Source of the DNA: Bacteroidetes bacterium OLB9
GTDB lineage: Bacteria; Bacteroidota; Bacteroidia; Chitinophagales; Saprospiraceae
DNA: 64,000 nt
Assembly: GCA_001567255.1 (NCBI GenBank)
Contig: LNBW01000055.1
Location: forward strand, 1 to 64,000
Reading direction: 5' to 3'
Shown one piece after another: positions 48,314-57,694 of the stretch. The notes beneath the pieces are model-generated. The model had not been told where the DNA came from and ran no database searches. It saw only the letters and a list, made by a program, of their open reading frames with translations. Positions within the stretch are counted from its first letter, which is position 1; each line of letters starts with the position of its first letter. Both the position numbers and the translations under genes were made by a program.

Positions 48314-49117
48314 TCAATGGATTACTTCCATTTTTATAGTTGATAAATGACCATTTTGTACTACTTGCACAAAATATAATCCAGATGGAAAACTAGCAAC
48401 TGAAATGCTTATCTTCTCTTTCTCACTTGATACCAATCGATTGAATGACTGATACACTCTACCGTGTATATCTACAATTTTAATGATAGCTTCACTGGAA
48501 GTATAACCATTCAGCACCAACATGGCTTTGTCTTTTGCAGGGTTGGGTTCTATCGACAGACGTTGAGCATGAACTAAATCTTGAGTTGTTGTAGAAATTT
48601 CTGAAATATTAACTTTGATTTCCCCTAGTCCATAACATTTTCCACCGTGATTTGATAAGCCCGTGAGAAGCAAATAGCGTGCCTTGACACCTTCAAAGTC
48701 AGGACCATCAACGCCTTCGTAATAAGAAGATCCTGAAGCTTCAGGAATTTCAAAGATTTTTACTTCTTGCCAGGTCTGACCATCAATGGAAATATCAAAG
48801 GCCACTTCTTTCATTCCATCTTTTAGACTACCTATCAGTGGAGTCAGACTCCATGGCTCATTATTGTAGCTGTTGATGCGCTCAGGTGTATTGAAATTCC
48901 AAATCTTGGAGTCATTTAACTCAAAAGGGGCTCCAAGATCATACATGATCCAATAAGAAGAATCTCTTAGGGTATTTGGATTAAGTGACTTTTTGCAAGA
49001 TAGCCACTGATTAGTCAAGCTGGTCGAATGTCGATCAGGATAAGGGATAAAACCCTCTTGTGCTGTCAGACTTGTAGTAACCCAGTATGACAAAATGAAT
49101 AGATAAATGTGCTTCAT
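48314..49117 (-). CDS. Discoidin-like T9SS-secreted protein
   Basis: A 267-residue protein with a signal peptide (YLFILSYWVTTSLTAQ), a discoidin-like beta-sandwich at about 30-175 (SSYWIMYDLGAPFELNDSKI, AFDISIDGQTWQEVKIFEI, GVKARYLLLTGLSNHGGKC), and a T9SS type A sorting domain (LSIEPNPAKDKAMLVLNGY, IKIVDIHGRVYQSF, FPSGLYFVQVVQNGH). It is exported to the surface and probably binds a carbohydrate or other polymer. It is the first gene of the three-gene run with DUF1800 (19 bases) and DUF1501, so the three probably act together at the cell surface. Confidence 0.85.
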   Translation of the reverse strand: MKHIYLFILSYWVTTSLTAQEGFIPYPDRHSTSLTNQWLSCKKSLNPNTLRDSSYWIMYDLGAPFELNDSKIWNFNTPERINSYNNEPWSLTPLIGSLKDGMKEVAFDISIDGQTWQEVKIFEIPEASGSSYYEGVDGPDFEGVKARYLLLTGLSNHGGKCYGLGEIKVNISEISTTTQDLVHAQRLSIEPNPAKDKAMLVLNGYTSSEAIIKIVDIHGRVYQSFNRLVSSEKEKISISVASFPSGLYFVQVVQNGHLSTIKMEVIH

Positions 49118-49289
49118 GTTTTAGGATGGTGTTAATATTTCTTTAACGAATTGAGTTGTTAATTCCCTATTGAATCCGATTTGTAAAATAAATAATCCAT
49201 GTATAATCAGATCAGATGTTAATCGGTTTGATTAAAACATACAATGCTGGATTCATCATTACGAATGAGTAAATATTAGCGAAATTAAT

Positions 49290-49297
49290 TATTTTTG
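49290..49297 (+). promoter_or_regulatory. -7 box of the GH20 gene
   Basis: TATTTTTG matches TAnnTTTG, 60 bases before the ATG. No TTG was seen at the -33 distance. Confidence 0.4.
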
Positions 49298-49357
49298 TTT
49301 TTGGTTTTTCTCAATATGGGATAAATTCAATATTAAAACTTGTAAATATATTCACAC

Positions 49358-51589
49358 ATGCACAAATTATTGACCCTTGTTTTATTAACAGTAAGCTCTG
49401 TTTTGAGTGCTGCAATTAGTGACACTGTTCCTAATTATAACATCATTCCAAGACCTAACACGATTTTGTCAAATGACTTTCGATCATCTATAGATGCACT
49501 TAATATCTATATTGATAACTCATATTATACTCCATATTTAAAAAAACTATTTGAAGGCATTGATAATGTAAAATGGACAAAAAAGGAAGATGCCAATGTG
49601 GTTTTTGAGCCTATAGAATCATTGGATCATGAATCTTATACATTGTCTATCGGAAGTGACAAAGTTTCAATCAAAGCAAATGGTAGTACTGGTTTACAAT
49701 ATGGCCTCACTACACTTGCTCAGATTGTACAAAATGATGGGTGGCCTTTGCCGGTATTACTCATTTCTGATAGCCCAAAGTACGAGTATCGGGGTATGCA
49801 TTTGGATGTAGTTCGGCATTTTTTCTCTGTAGATGAAGTGAAGAAATATCTAGACTTCATGGCTTACTATAAGTTCAATAAATTCCACTGGCATCTCACA
49901 GATGACCAGGGCTGGCGAATTGAAATTAAAAAATATCCTAAACTCCAGGAGGTTGCAGCTTATAGGAAGGAGACATTGATAGGCCATTATAATGATGTGC
50001 CTCAAAAGTATGATGGCAAGCGTTATGGTGGTTATTATACCCAGGATCAAATAAAGGAAATCGTACAATACGCTGCTGATCGGCATATTACAGTTATACC
50101 TGAAATAGAATTACCTGGTCACGTAAAGGCTGCACTAGCAGCATATCCGGAATTGGGATGTGAAGACAAAAAATATGAAACGGCCACTACCTGGGGTGTA
50201 TTTGAAGATGTTTTGTGTCCGAATGCGTTCACATTTGAATTTCTGGAGGGCGTCATGGATGAGGTGATCCAGCTTTTTCCAGGCAAATATATACATGTTG
50301 GTGGTGACGAATGCCCTAGAGATGCATGGAAAAGGAGTGCATTTTGCCAAGAATTTATGAGAAGGCACAATATTGAGAATGAAGCAGGTATTCAAAGTTA
50401 TTTCATACAGCGTATCGAGCAATACATCAACTCTAAAGGCAAGCAAATCATAGGATGGGATGAAATACTTGAGGGTGGACTTGCTGACAATGCCACCGTC
50501 ATGTCATGGCGTGGAACTGAAGGAGGTATTCAGGCCGCCCGTATGGATCACAATGTCATTATGACTCCGGGTAGTCACTGTTATTTTGATTATTATCAGT
50601 CTGAATCTCCGGATGAACCGATAGCGATAGGTGGGTATATACCGCTGGAGAAGGTATATAAATGGGATCCTACGCCTACTGAACTGGAGGACAATAAAAA
50701 AAGATTTATTTTAGGTGGTCAGGCCAATTTATGGACAGAATATATCGCTACATTTTCTCATTTAGAATATATGGCCTACGCAAGAGCGATGGCAATGTCA
50801 GAAGCCCTGTGGTCTAAAAGTAAGGATTATCTTCAGTTTTTAGATAGATTTGAGAAACACAATGATTTCTGGAGAGTTAAAGGAGTGAATATAGCATTTC
50901 ATGCATATGACTTAAAGCCTGTGGTACAAGCCGGTGATGGGCTACCTATTCGACTCAGCTTTGAAGTGCCTTATGGTACAAAGGTAGCGTATCAGTTTAA
51001 TGATGGGAAAGTTAAGCCGTTTTCTAAAGATGGGCCTATGATTATATCTCAATCTGGAAAGTATATATTTTCTGCAGGCAAAGGAGATCGACATGGTAAT
51101 CCACTTAAAATAAATTTTAATTTACACAAAGGCACTAAAGCAAAACTTAAACTTCGAGACATGCCTTCAGTAAAGTATGCCGGAAATGGGCCTGGAAGCC
51201 TCGTGAATGGGGTTCTCGGTAGTGATAATAAATATGGTGGCACTGAATGGTTGGGATTTGAAGGTAAGGATTGTGAAGGTTTGCTCGGATGGGATGATAT
51301 AGAAAAAATTAAGTATGTGACTTTTCGGTTTTTTAATGGAATTGGACAATGGATTTACTTACCCAAGGCTGTAGAAGTATCTTATTCAAAGGACGGTTTG
51401 AATTATAAAACGATTCAATATAAAGGAGATATAGAAACATCTTCAAAGGTAGCTACCATTAAAGTGCCGGTCAAGGCAAAGGCTAAGTACCTCAAGTTTA
51501 AGATAACAAATTATGGAGAGATACCTTCAGGTGCTCAAGGTGCAGGATATAGAGCATGGTTATTTGTGGACGAGATTGTGGTAGAATGA
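49358..51589 (+). CDS. Beta-N-acetylhexosaminidase, glycoside hydrolase family 20
   Basis: A 743-residue secreted enzyme that removes terminal N-acetylglucosamine or N-acetylgalactosamine. It has a signal peptide (LLTLVLLTVSSVLSAAISD), a GH20b N-terminal domain to about residue 140, and the GH20 barrel at about 145-500. The catalytic Asp-Glu pair is in YIHVGGDECPRDAW, and WHLTDDQGWRIEIKKYPKL and MSWRGTEGG are typical. After about 620 comes a discoidin-like domain (TEWLGFEGKDCEGLLGWDD, VEVSYSKDGLNYKTI). There is no visible T9SS sorting domain, so it may stay periplasmic. It probably acts on chitin-derived or glycoprotein oligosaccharides. Confidence 0.92.
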   Translation: MHKLLTLVLLTVSSVLSAAISDTVPNYNIIPRPNTILSNDFRSSIDALNIYIDNSYYTPYLKKLFEGIDNVKWTKKEDANVVFEPIESLDHESYTLSIGSDKVSIKANGSTGLQYGLTTLAQIVQNDGWPLPVLLISDSPKYEYRGMHLDVVRHFFSVDEVKKYLDFMAYYKFNKFHWHLTDDQGWRIEIKKYPKLQEVAAYRKETLIGHYNDVPQKYDGKRYGGYYTQDQIKEIVQYAADRHITVIPEIELPGHVKAALAAYPELGCEDKKYETATTWGVFEDVLCPNAFTFEFLEGVMDEVIQLFPGKYIHVGGDECPRDAWKRSAFCQEFMRRHNIENEAGIQSYFIQRIEQYINSKGKQIIGWDEILEGGLADNATVMSWRGTEGGIQAARMDHNVIMTPGSHCYFDYYQSESPDEPIAIGGYIPLEKVYKWDPTPTELEDNKKRFILGGQANLWTEYIATFSHLEYMAYARAMAMSEALWSKSKDYLQFLDRFEKHNDFWRVKGVNIAFHAYDLKPVVQAGDGLPIRLSFEVPYGTKVAYQFNDGKVKPFSKDGPMIISQSGKYIFSAGKGDRHGNPLKINFNLHKGTKAKLKLRDMPSVKYAGNGPGSLVNGVLGSDNKYGGTEWLGFEGKDCEGLLGWDDIEKIKYVTFRFFNGIGQWIYLPKAVEVSYSKDGLNYKTIQYKGDIETSSKVATIKVPVKAKAKYLKFKITNYGEIPSGAQGAGYRAWLFVDEIVVE

Positions 51590-51711
51590 GCGTGACTAGA
51601 CGGAAGTTTAATTGCGCAGGGCAGGTAGTGCTATTCAATAGGGATATTTTCTGATACAAAAAGACCATTGTAAGTTGAGATCATGAATGATTAGGATCAA
51701 TGTAGAGATTA

Positions 51712-51748
51712 AAAAAAACCGTTTAGGAATAGCCTAAACGGTTTTTTT
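51712..51748 (+). terminator. Two-way terminator after GH20
   Basis: AAAAAAACCGTTTAGG and CCTAAACGGTTTTTTT pair perfectly around a 5-base loop. It lies between convergent genes and has T runs on both strands, so it probably serves both. Confidence 0.88.
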
Positions 51749-51776
51749 AATATCGGAAATGAAAATAATCTGGTGA

Positions 51777-52001
51777 TTATTGTTCAGTTGTTTGCTCAGC
51801 AGCTTCACCAGTTTGTTCAACAGCTTCACCAGCTTGTCCAGCAGCTTCAGTTGCTCCTTGCTGCACTTCACCTGCAGTTTCAGATGCTTCATTTGTAACT
51901 TCTTCTACATTTTCAGTTGCTTCTTCAGCAGGTTTTTGAGCATTATTACAAGCAACAAAAGTGAAAGCTGCAAATAATCCCAGGATAATAAACTTTTTCA
52001 T
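51777..52001 (-). CDS. Small Glu/Ala/Thr-rich lipoprotein
   Basis: A 74-residue protein with a lipoprotein signal (MKKFIILGLFAAFTFVAC) and a mature part of about 56 residues made almost only of E, A, T, G, Q and V with repeats such as GEAVEQTGEAAEQ. It is strongly acidic and probably unfolded or helical. Such short acidic lipoproteins are common in Bacteroidota; no function is known. The low complexity explains a mirror reading frame on the other strand, which I ignore. Confidence 0.75.
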   Translation of the reverse strand: MKKFIILGLFAAFTFVACNNAQKPAEEATENVEEVTNEASETAGEVQQGATEAAGQAGEAVEQTGEAAEQTTEQ

Positions 52002-52287
52002 TGAATAATATTTTGATAAAGGTTAAATAAAAATTTCGACACAAGAATAAAACAAATTACTGAAATGATTCATTACATTGACCAAACATTAACAAATATT
52101 AAGCTGGGGTTTGCTAAAATGAGCTGTTTAACTAAAAAATATACTTTTTTCTCTTGGTTTTTGTATTGTTGACTAGGTAGCCTCTTGATAATGAATTCTT
52201 ATTTATTAGTTAATAAGAGTGTTAAATAATCTTAATATCGAATACATTTTAGTCGTTTAAGGCATTATACTATAAAATGGTAGTAAT

Positions 52288-52822
52288 ATGAGGTACTTAT
52301 TTCTTTTATTTGGAATGATGGGCTTGTTTTCTTGTGCACCAAGTCTCAGTTATTATACAGAAAAGGTCCATCATGAATTAGGCAGGCATGAAGGAGATCT
52401 TAAAGATATTCAGTTTTATATTTCACGTGATATTGTACTTTGGCGGGATGTCAGCAGTGGTACATCGGTAGTATCTAATGGTAAGATTAAGATGGTAGAA
52501 GGTCGCCGTGTTGAAGAAGTGATTATTGAGCACGGTACTCCTGGCGTTTTTTTTATTTTCTCCTAAGAAAGACCAATACGCAATTGGCTTTGATCCAAAT
52601 GATGATTCAAAGTTTTTAGTTTTTGCCCCTTCTAGTCAGATGAATGGCAGATATGTTCTTTTAGCTAAAGAATGGGGCAAGTCCTTTGGGAAAGTCTCTT
52701 ATGGAGACCAAGTGTACAAAACCTCAGCAGAAAGCGCTTATTCTTATTTGATGGCTGATATCAAACGCGCTCAAAGGACCAAGATTACATCAACAAAAGA
52801 ATCAGGGAGACGAGTCAAATAA
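52288..52822 (+). CDS. Hypothetical lipoprotein (one frameshift)
   Basis: One gene of 177 residues when the run at 52547-52554 is read with seven Ts instead of eight (restoring GTPGVFLFSPKKDQYAIGF). It has a lipoprotein signal (MRYLFLLFGMMGLFSC), then APSLSYYTEKVHHELGRH, a beta-rich region with DIQFYISRDIVLWR, and a C-terminal FLVFAPSSQMNGRYVLLAKE. I recall similar proteins in Bacteroidota of unknown function. As sequenced the product would stop early. Confidence 0.72.
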
Positions 52823-52899
52823 TTCCTGACTTTCTTAATGTGCACATTTCATGTTGCATTCAATAATCAAAATGAATGCAAGTTGTTTGTTTAAAGAGA

Positions 52900-53130
52900 T
52901 CAGATAGACTCCAATTCCATTTTTTTATTGGGTCTAGCTTGGGATTTGTTTTGCACTTTGGCTAATAAATCTTTCCAGCAAACTTCTACAGACTTTCCAG
53001 GAATTTGAGTATATTCCAGTAATTTAAAATTTTTACTGAGATGGTTCAATTCATTATTCTCATCTTTTAGTTCTGAGAATTCTTCTTTTTGTGAGTGTAG
53101 CGTCCACTCAGATGATGATATGCTTTTCAT
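52900..53130 (-). CDS. Anti-sigma-like stub downstream of the ECF sigma factor
   Basis: A 76-residue, mostly helical, charged protein. It has SELKDENNELNHLSKNFKLL and a later SVEVCWKDLLAKVQ, which resembles the cytoplasmic N-terminal domain of FecR-type anti-sigma factors just before their membrane segment. No membrane segment or periplasmic domain follows: the frame ends after KKMELESI. It lies 82 bases after the ECF sigma gene on the same strand. It may be a soluble anti-sigma factor or a truncated remnant. The similarity is weak and judged by eye. Confidence 0.45.
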   Translation of the reverse strand: MKSISSSEWTLHSQKEEFSELKDENNELNHLSKNFKLLEYTQIPGKSVEVCWKDLLAKVQNKSQARPNKKMELESI

Positions 53131-53212
53131 GGGTATTCATTGTAAACCCTTAGACGTTTACCTCCGTAAATACCCTAAGTTTTTTTGATATTTTTATCCA
53201 AAATAGATAAAA

Positions 53213-53710
53213 TTAAGGGTTTACCTTGAGTTTTGAGAAGATTTCAAGTGCTTTTTGCATTCTCTTTTCTACTGTTTTGACACTCATGCCCAGAACGTCA
53301 GCAATTTGATTATATGTCAATTTATCCATTCTATTGAGCAGAAAAACTTCTCGAGCTTTTTCAGGCATGCTTTCTAGGATTAGATCTATTTTTTTCTGAA
53401 ACTCTTTAAGATCTAAGATAAATTGAGGATCAAGATCGTTTTGATGTTTTATTTCGGACAGACTGTATGATTGAACAACCTTAGTATGTCGTATGTAATC
53501 TAAAAACAAATTGTTGCTTACTTTAAATACAAAAGATTTTGCCTTACATGCCTCAACTTTGTTTTTATTGTCCCACAACCGGATGAAAGCTTCCTGAGCT
53601 AGATCTTCTGCTAGTTGTGCATTTCCACACTTCGCCCATATGTAGGTCCTAACTGATGGAAAACATTCAATATAAAATGATTTGAAATGGTCTTCTGAGG
53701 ATAAGTACAT
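53213..53710 (-). CDS. ECF-family RNA polymerase sigma factor
   Basis: A 165-residue ECF sigma factor of the Bacteroidota RpoE/SigW-like type. Region 2 is clear (YIWAKCGNAQLAEDLAQEAF, then FIRLWDNKNKV and FVFKVSNNLFLDYIRH), as is region 4 (LESMPEKAREVFLLNRMDKL, TYNQIADVLGMSVKTVEKRM). It directs RNA polymerase to a small regulon after release from an anti-sigma factor. It is 4 bases after aroQ and in line with recQ, an unusual operon place. No TonB receptor or SusCD pair follows, and only a short stub stands where a FecR gene is expected. Confidence 0.93.
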   Translation of the reverse strand: MYLSSEDHFKSFYIECFPSVRTYIWAKCGNAQLAEDLAQEAFIRLWDNKNKVEACKAKSFVFKVSNNLFLDYIRHTKVVQSYSLSEIKHQNDLDPQFILDLKEFQKKIDLILESMPEKAREVFLLNRMDKLTYNQIADVLGMSVKTVEKRMQKALEIFSKLKVNP

Positions 53711-53714
53711 AAAG

Positions 53715-54149
53715 TTATCTTTTGATTACATTTAGCTTAAGATAATCTATAGCTTCTTTGTAACCGTCAAGACCTTTACCTACAATACTGTAAATAGCAG
53801 ACTCACGGATAAAATTTATGTGTCTGTAGCTTTCTCGTTTATAAATATCGGTTAAATGCACTTCAATGACAGGAGTTGTAATAGCTCGAAGCGCATCGGC
53901 AATGGCAACTGATGTGTGTGTATAACCTGCAGCATTCAAGATGATACCGTCAAACCTAAATCCGACGGCGTGCAGTTTATCTATAATATCGCCTTCGTGG
54001 TTGGACTGATAGTAATGTAGGCTATATTCAGGATAAGCTGCTTCCAGCTCAGCAAAGTAGGTCTCAAAGGATTTTGTGCCGTAGATTTCAGGCTGTCGGA
54101 CACCCAATAAATTGAGATTGGGACCGTTGATGATGCTAATTTGTACCAT
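53715..54149 (-). CDS. aroQ: 3-dehydroquinate dehydratase, type II
   Basis: A 144-residue type II dehydroquinase, the usual size, making 3-dehydroshikimate in the shikimate pathway. Active-site motifs are present: IINGPNLNLLGVRQPEIYG with the catalytic-loop Arg and Tyr, QSNHEGDIIDKLH, ILNAAGYTHTSVAIADAL and EVHLTDIYKRESYRH. It lies 5 bases after recQ and 4 before the sigma gene; the three genes are probably cotranscribed. No other aro gene is near. Confidence 0.95.
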   Translation of the reverse strand: MVQISIINGPNLNLLGVRQPEIYGTKSFETYFAELEAAYPEYSLHYYQSNHEGDIIDKLHAVGFRFDGIILNAAGYTHTSVAIADALRAITTPVIEVHLTDIYKRESYRHINFIRESAIYSIVGKGLDGYKEAIDYLKLNVIKR

Positions 54150-54154
54150 TTAAA

Positions 54155-56356
54155 TTAATTGGCAATGTCAGAAATAAATTTTATTCTTCCTAAGAGCACT
54201 TCCTCTTCACTAATGTCATCTTCTTGAAGAGCTCGTATGGCCTTGTCAATAGCGTCAGTAGGTGCATTTTTAAAATAATCAAAGATTTCTTCAATGATAT
54301 CTTCATCTACTCTTTCCTTTATATAATATGCAATGTTGAGCTTTGTACCTGCGTCCACAATATTGTTGAGTTCATACAACAATTCATCCAATGTCATTTC
54401 TACATTTTTGGCTATGTCTTCAAATGACATTTTCCTATCAATAAACTGGATAATATTAACCTTATTTTTAGACTTATTTGCTACTTGCTTAATAATGACT
54501 TCAGTGGGTCGCTCGATTTCATTGTCTTCGACGTATTTTTTGATTAGCTCTATAAAAGGTTTTCCATATTTGACCGCTTTGCCTTGACTGACTCCGGAAA
54601 TTTTTATCATTTCTTCCATTGTGATAGGGTAAGAAGTGGCCATATCTTGAAGCGAAGGTTCTGAAAATACTACCCATGTAGATACTTTGTGCTTGATGGC
54701 CTCTCGTTTTCTCAAATCTTTGAGCATATCAACAAGGACTGTATCAAGTGCACCGCCTTGACCACCTGTATCTTCAATATCAAAACTATCTTTATTATTA
54801 AAATCGCGGTTGAGCGGCAATAAGAGAGAATAGGGCTTTTTAATAAATGCCCTACCTGCTTCAGTCAATTTCAAAACACCATATTGTTCTATTTCTTTAA
54901 ATAGTAAATCTTGCAGTACTGCTTGCCGAAATATAGTGTGCCAGAAAAGCTCATCCTTTTCTTTGCCAGCACCGAAAAGTGATAATTTGTCAAATTTAAA
55001 GTCCTTAATTTCTTTGGAGGCTTTGCCGGTTATAAAATCTACCATGATTTTAATGGTATAATTTTCATTGAGTTGGCTTATGCCTTCCAGTGCGAGCTTC
55101 ATTTCATTCTGCACTTCCACTTTTTGTTTAGGATAACGACAATTATCGCACATATTACTACACTTGCTGTCGTCATATTCCTCTCCGAAATAATGGAGTA
55201 AAAACTTCCTGCGACAGGTATTGCTCTCTGCATAAGCGATCACTTCATCCATAAGCTGAGCACTAAGCTCACGCTCTGCTGCCGGTTTATCTCTAAGAAA
55301 TTTTTCAAGCTTGACGATATCCTTGTACGAGTAGAAAGCCAGACAATCACCTTTAAGGCCGTCACGACCACCGCGACCGGTTTCTTGATAGTAATTTTCA
55401 ATACTCTTCGGTATATCGTAATGGATCACAAAACGCACATCCGGCTTATCAATTCCCATACCAAATGCAATAGTGGCAACGATGACTTCTACTTCTTCCA
55501 TTAGGAAGCCATCCTGTACCTGGGTGCGGGTTTTAGCATCGAGCCCAGCATGATATGCGGCAGCTTTAATACCATTTACGGTGAGCATCTTAGCTATTTC
55601 TTCGGTAGATTTGCGGGACTGAACATAGATGATGCCCGATTTGCCTCCAGAAGTTTTGATAAATTGAATGATGCTTTTGACTGTGCTTTCTTTATTGACT
55701 TTGGGTCGGATTTCGTAGTAAAGGTTATCTCTGTTGAAGGAAGAAATAAATATATTAGTGTCTTCCATCTCCAGGCTTTTGATGATATCGGACTGTACCT
55801 TAGGTGTAGCTGTAGCAGTAAGTGCGATAATAGGTATGTTTTCACCAATGTCAGAAATCATAGTACGAATCCTGCGATATTCCGGCCTAAAATCATGCCC
55901 CCATTCAGAAATACAGTGGGCTTCGTCAACGGCTACAAAGGAGATTTTTGATTTTTGAAAAAATTCAATGTTTTCATCTTTGGTCAGCGTCTCAGGAGCT
56001 ATAAAGAGCATCTTGGTTTTTCCGGAAGCTATTTCACTTTTTACCTCATTCATCTGGGTTTTGTTGAGTGATGAATTGAGAAAGCTGGCTATATGATCTT
56101 CCTGACTATAGCCTCGTATCGAGTCCACTTGATTTTTCATAAGTGCAATCAAAGGCGAAATGATGATAGCTGTACCTTCCATCATCATCGCCGGTAGCTG
56201 ATAGCAAAGAGATTTACCACCGCCCGTAGGCATAATGACAAAAGTGTTTCTTCCGTCAAGAACACTTTTAACAATTGCTTTTTGATCACCCTTGAAAGCC
56301 TCAAACCCAAAATGGTTTTTTAAAGCTTTATTGATATCTTGATCTGTAAAACCCAT
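54155..56356 (-). CDS. recQ: ATP-dependent DNA helicase RecQ
   Basis: A 733-residue 3'-5' DNA helicase for recombination and fork repair. Walker A is MPTGGGKSLCYQLPA, the DEAH box is FVAVDEAHCISEWGHDF, and motif VI is YYQETGRGGRDG. The zinc-binding part of the RQC domain keeps four Cys (SNTCRRKFLLHYFGE, KCSNMCDNC). After the winged helix an HRDC domain begins near 545 (LLKDLRKREAIKHKVSTW-like). The last 100 residues add a helical extension. The length and order fit the larger Bacteroidota RecQ. It heads the recQ-aroQ-sigma run. Confidence 0.95.
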   Translation of the reverse strand: MGFTDQDINKALKNHFGFEAFKGDQKAIVKSVLDGRNTFVIMPTGGGKSLCYQLPAMMMEGTAIIISPLIALMKNQVDSIRGYSQEDHIASFLNSSLNKTQMNEVKSEIASGKTKMLFIAPETLTKDENIEFFQKSKISFVAVDEAHCISEWGHDFRPEYRRIRTMISDIGENIPIIALTATATPKVQSDIIKSLEMEDTNIFISSFNRDNLYYEIRPKVNKESTVKSIIQFIKTSGGKSGIIYVQSRKSTEEIAKMLTVNGIKAAAYHAGLDAKTRTQVQDGFLMEEVEVIVATIAFGMGIDKPDVRFVIHYDIPKSIENYYQETGRGGRDGLKGDCLAFYSYKDIVKLEKFLRDKPAAERELSAQLMDEVIAYAESNTCRRKFLLHYFGEEYDDSKCSNMCDNCRYPKQKVEVQNEMKLALEGISQLNENYTIKIMVDFITGKASKEIKDFKFDKLSLFGAGKEKDELFWHTIFRQAVLQDLLFKEIEQYGVLKLTEAGRAFIKKPYSLLLPLNRDFNNKDSFDIEDTGGQGGALDTVLVDMLKDLRKREAIKHKVSTWVVFSEPSLQDMATSYPITMEEMIKISGVSQGKAVKYGKPFIELIKKYVEDNEIERPTEVIIKQVANKSKNKVNIIQFIDRKMSFEDIAKNVEMTLDELLYELNNIVDAGTKLNIAYYIKERVDEDIIEEIFDYFKNAPTDAIDKAIRALQEDDISEEEVLLGRIKFISDIAN

Positions 56357-56564
56357 AATGCTTTACATTTTAATTACTATATTAATTTGTCTTCAATATC
56401 CGCAACACAACAAAAATTTTGCTTCGAGCTGATACAGCTAAAATACATAAATACTCAACACCCCAAATCCATTATTTGAAAATCAGCGAAACAAGAAACC
56501 TAAAGGTAATTAAAATTTATTTTGAAATCTAATTTTTTAAAAAAATCATTTACCTTTAATACTC

Positions 56565-56595
56565 TTGCTTAGAATTTGTCCTTAGCGTATATTTG
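56565..56595 (+). promoter_or_regulatory. Promoter of kdsD
   Basis: TTG (56565-56567), 20 bases, then TATATTTG (56588-56595) fit both elements of the Bacteroidota housekeeping promoter. Transcription would begin near 56601. Confidence 0.65.
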
Positions 56596-56657
56596 ACCGT
56601 TCAAATTTAAGGCTGTTTTTTAAATTGGGTGCCAAAATTACAACATTGAATCCAAAT

Positions 56658-57620
56658 ATGCAAAAAGAAATTCAGGAAAATATTCAGGAAACTTTGCAAA
56701 AAGAGGCAGATGCGCTAATGAATATGGTAAGTTCGGTAGATTCCGGTATCTCTGAAGTGATTCAATTACTTTTTAATTGTCAAGGAAGACTGGTGATCAC
56801 TGGAATCGGCAAGAGTGCTATTATTGCCCATAAAATCGTAGCTACATTGAATTCTACTGGCACCTCAGCACTTTTTATGCATGCAGCGGATGCTATTCAT
56901 GGAGATCTAGGTATGATCAGCAAAGAAGATATTGTCATTTGTATTTCTAAAAGTGGAGATACACCGGAGATCAAAGTGCTGGCTCCACTTATCAAAGGAT
57001 TTGGCAATACGCTGATAGCGATGGTGAGCAACAAAACATCCTTTCTGGCGCGCAATGCTGACTATATTATCCACTTGCCACTGGAAGCAGAAGCAGACCC
57101 TAATAATCTAGCACCAACCACGAGTACCACCTTACAAATTGCAATGGGCGATGCAATTGCTATTGCTCTTCTTTCAATGCGAGGATTTTCTCAAGAAAAC
57201 TTTGCCAAATATCATCCTGGAGGTAGTCTAGGTAAGCAACTCTATCTGAGAGCAGGAGACCTTGCTGCTGAAAACGAACGACCAAAAGTCTATTTAGGCG
57301 ATAACCTTCGCACCATTATTATGGAGATTTCATCTAAACGGCTCGGTGCTACTGCCGTGATGGATGATAATGAAAACCTAGTTGGTATAATCACGGATGG
57401 TGATCTGCGTCGGATGCTTGAATCAGGTCAGGATACAACACAGATAACTGCTGGTAATATTATGACTTCTATGCCGAAATCAGTTGAATACAACACTTTA
57501 GCTGTGGAGGCACTAACCCTGATGCGCAAGTACTCTATTACTCAACTCCCTGTTATGGATGGTTGTAGGTACAAAGGGATAGTTCATCTACACGATTTAG
57601 TCAGGGAAGGGATCATTTAG
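56658..57620 (+). CDS. kdsD: Arabinose-5-phosphate isomerase (KpsF/GutQ family)
   Basis: A 320-residue isomerase turning ribulose 5-phosphate into arabinose 5-phosphate, the first step to Kdo for lipopolysaccharide. The SIS domain covers about 35-175 (GRLVITGIGKSAIIAHKIVA, ALFMHAADAIHGDLGMI, VICISKSGDTPEI, LAPTTSTTLQIAMGDAIAIA) and two CBS domains follow (LGATAVMDDNENLVGIITDG, DLRRMLESG; MRKYSITQLPVMDG). I chose ATG 56658; a TTG at 56625 would add 11 residues unlike the family. The promoter is 60 bases upstream and a strong terminator follows. Confidence 0.92.
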   Translation: MQKEIQENIQETLQKEADALMNMVSSVDSGISEVIQLLFNCQGRLVITGIGKSAIIAHKIVATLNSTGTSALFMHAADAIHGDLGMISKEDIVICISKSGDTPEIKVLAPLIKGFGNTLIAMVSNKTSFLARNADYIIHLPLEAEADPNNLAPTTSTTLQIAMGDAIAIALLSMRGFSQENFAKYHPGGSLGKQLYLRAGDLAAENERPKVYLGDNLRTIIMEISSKRLGATAVMDDNENLVGIITDGDLRRMLESGQDTTQITAGNIMTSMPKSVEYNTLAVEALTLMRKYSITQLPVMDGCRYKGIVHLHDLVREGII

Positions 57621-57641
57621 TGATAATCAAGAATAGTAACA

Positions 57642-57672
57642 AAAAAGGCAGCGGGATATCCGCTGCCTTTTT
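57642..57672 (+). terminator. Two-way terminator between kdsD and an outer-membrane protein gene
   Basis: AAAAAGGCAGCGG (57642-57654) and CCGCTGCCTTTTT (57660-57672) form a perfect 13-bp stem with a 5-base loop. The genes on each side converge on it. Confidence 0.92.
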
Positions 57673-57694
57673 GTTAATTGAAAATGAAAACTTC

